Notes under the pieces: model-generated
Told to the model about the DNA's origin: nothing
The model's database searches: none
Seen by the model: the letters and a program-made list of their open reading frames with translations, nothing else
Program-made: the position numbers and the translations under genes
Shown here: one piece after another, positions 61,721 through 64,000 of the stretch
Layout of the letters: every line of letters begins with the position of its first letter
Numbering within the stretch: the stretch's first letter is position 1
From: Stictocephala bisonia
Taxonomy: Eukaryota; Arthropoda; Insecta; Hemiptera; Membracidae
NCBI GenBank assembly: GCA_035578905.1
Contig: JAQJVL010000668.1
Location: 248,001 to 312,000, forward strand
Direction: 5' to 3'
Length of the DNA stretch: 64,000 nt

Positions 61721-63115
61721 TATTGGGTGATCCCTCCATCTACTTGTCGTTACTTGTGATAAGCTCGGCCGAGATACATTTTCTTGAAGATTTAATGTCA
61801 CGGTTTAAGATAAGTGCCTTATTAGCCTCTCATTCAGACGCCGTCGGTCTTTCATGATTTATTAATTATAGAAATAACTTAAAAATAAAAAAACATAAAT
61901 GATTTTCTAAACAATGAATTGTTAAATAAATCTCACACGAACGTCTAGAAACGTCAAGGACAGAAATAAGAATTTTCCTAGAGTTGAGACCTCTGCCAAT
62001 CCATTTTTCGTGGTCTGAAACCCCCCAAAAGATAAAACATTTAAAATCCTTGGAGCCAACAAAATTTTTTCTGGACGTGGCTTGTTTTAGATAATAAGAT
62101 ATTCGATTAATTGCTTTAAAAAAATCCCAAATATATTTTTCATACGAAGATGTTGTTGAGTTATAGTTATCACGGTCGTTCGTACAAGGTAACACAAACT
62201 ACTCGTAAACCACTTGCAGGCCTGGACTGTTTAGGCAGGCTAAGACATAATTAATGGTAAGTCAATTGAGTGTGTGACGAAAGGAAAGCGATTAGACCCC
62301 TGCGGCCCCCGGACCCCGACCGGCCACCCCCCGCGGCCCCCGGGCCTACAGAGGTGTCAATCCACTGCGGCGACGAGCTTCACAGATCTAATCGGTCCAT
62401 TCATACATACATCATTCGGATTTCAATTACACTTCACAAATCGCTCTTCGGAAACGAGAAATCTCCTTTGATCCTTTCCGGATATTTTCACAGCTCTTTG
62501 AGAATGTTTGACGAAACGACTGGTTCGTAAAATGAGTACATAAGCAGTACAAACACAGTTTTCTTTGAAGTTAAGGCTTGGATTTACTAGCACTCTTCCT
62601 GCCATTCATAGCTTTAAAGTTAAAAAGTTAAAGTTAAAGGTCGTCTTATTTTACCAGGCGAAGTTTGAGCTAAGAAGCCAACATTTAACACTTAACCTTG
62701 GGACCAATCGAAAATTATGTTTTTAAAATATTTTGAATAAAATCGTTACCATCCATGTAAGGAACACTGTTGTTATTTTATTTCTTACATGGGAAAATTT
62801 CTAAAATATTTCTTTATGGAGATATCACTTGGCTGCCCAAAGTGATTAATTTTGCCTTTTCGGTGCATAACTCATGAACAAACATTGTGATATTATTTAT
62901 TAACATTTTGAGAATATAGTGGACAAAAGGTACTAATCAACTTAGTACTGTATAAAATAAATATAAAAAAATAATTTTTTTTAAGTGTTACCAATTACTT
63001 TTCTATAAATGATATTTGTTCAAATTTTTAGTTGAAATTTGTACACTCAGCTTTGGCTAAAAAGGTAGATTAATAATAATATATAAAATTCCCTGCTAGA
63101 GTTTACTATAAATTT
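61720..63115. other. Non-coding, with short GC-rich patch
   Basis: 62296-62350 is very GC-rich (CCCCCGGACCCCGACCGGCC) inside an open frame of 86 codons with no known domain. It might be an exon end, a repeat or chance. A 109-codon minus frame at 61866-62195 also lacks a recognisable domain. Confidence 0.3.
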
Positions 63116-63116
63116 G

Positions 63117-63269
63117 CCGGCGTGGTGGCTCAATGTTTAAGGCTTCGGACTACTTGGTCAGAGGGCAATGTCCAAGGTTCAAATCCCCAACGGTCGGTAC
63201 TTCCCTCACTGAATAAAGTTGACGCAAAGGCCTGTGGGATCACGTCAACTGGCGAGTGAAGTTTAAAAA
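63117..63269 (+). mobile_element. tRNA-derived SINE family S1, copy 2
   Basis: GCCGGCGTGGTGGCTCAATG (A-box region), GGTTCAAATCCCC (B box), AGGCCTGTGGGATCACGTCA and a poly(A) tail of about 16. It is the best preserved S1 copy. Confidence 0.8.
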
Positions 63270-64000
63270 AAAAAAAAAAATGGGAGCTAAGCGCATCTGT
63301 CAAATTGCGGGGCGGGGACTATGAGGGGAAGAGATGGGAGGGGAATACACTGCTAGTTCGTTAGTAAGTCAGGATCTTTACTACTCTTAGTGGCAATTGC
63401 AATAAAATCTAGAACAAAATTCCTTAGAGCACTAAACTAGACGCCCGGACTAACACTCTAGAGTCTAGAACACTTCCGAACCACCAGCAGTGACCAAGCA
63501 AGCGGGTTGCGTGCAAGAACGGGATCGCTCAGACTTTCACCAATCCAAAGGACAGCCACGCTCGATGTTGTTTGACTCCATTTTCTTATATTAACGTCGG
63601 AACCCTCAGGTCAAGGCCACTTGCAAACACCCTCTGACTGTAGGTCCTTATCTCCACAACTTATCTGGAGTTTGTACTTAAAACTATAGTGTTGGCAGTG
63701 TATTAGTGTCCCTTTTGGTTTTATCCTAGGTTAAAATACATCCCAATTTTGAGTATATAGCTTGTTATAAGGTATGTGGCCCCAACAAACGACTTATTAT
63801 GGTTAAATAAAGTTTACACAACACATAAACAATGGCGCAATGCTGTAACTTTGCAATATATGAGACTCGGATTCTGAGATGGGATATGAGATTAATATAA
63901 TACCCTAATTGGATATGAGCTAAATATGAGCCCCAGTTACAATATTCAGGTAGGTATTTTTTGACATAATATTGGTTTTAGGTTTGGTACACTATTATAA
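63270..64000. other. Non-coding end of window
   Basis: GC-balanced to about 63700, then AT-rich. No gene recognised. Confidence 0.35.

Overview
This is an AT-rich eukaryotic window, almost certainly arthropod and probably an insect. It has spliced genes with GT-AG introns, an invertebrate SoxE gene, tRNA-derived SINEs, Tigger, hAT and Harbinger DNA transposons, non-LTR and Penelope-like retroelements, and TTAGG-like repeats. I cannot fix the order from the sequence alone; a hemipteran would fit. There are no operons, CRISPR arrays or prokaryotic signals.

The one recognisable host gene is a group E Sox transcription factor (Sox100B / Sox8-9-10 type) on the + strand. Five coding exons lie at 33813-33959, 43777-43965, 46483-46637, 47689-47963 and 48884-48961, with intact splice sites and a continuous 280-codon frame ending in TGA. 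The HMG box is split by a 9.8-kb intron at the position where vertebrate SoxE genes are also split. The exon or exons upstream of the HMG box (start codon, dimerisation region) were not found.

Nearly everything else is mobile or tandem DNA. 499-3332 is a complete Tigger/pogo element. 17.9-19.1 kb is a decayed LINE. 19.67-22.32 kb is a 63-bp minisatellite. 26.49-29.73 kb is a complete hAT element with a perfect 8-bp target duplication. 31.0-32.0 kb is a degenerate 31-bp array. Sox intron 1 holds a 78-bp minisatellite (35.69-37.76 kb), a Harbinger derivative nested in an older repeat (38.72-39.34 kb), a short inverted-repeat element with TTAGG-like content and a long (GA)n tract. Sox introns 2 and 3 are largely built of MITEs, SINEs and a foldback element. 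Downstream of Sox come an inverted pair of Penelope-like copies (53.26-55.90 kb), a LINE 3' end (56.1-57.2 kb), a 560-bp foldback hairpin (58.37-58.93 kb) and a 124-bp palindromic tandem array (59.6-60.08 kb).

The gene-free sequence between these is AT-rich. A few compositionally distinct blocks are proposed only as candidate regulatory DNA. The observations most worth checking are the hammerhead-like motifs in the retroelement termini, the inverted Penelope pair, the two long foldback hairpins, the nested Harbinger with a paralogous empty site, the MITE copies placed just downstream of two consecutive Sox splice donors, and the higher-order organisation of the 63-bp and 124-bp arrays.
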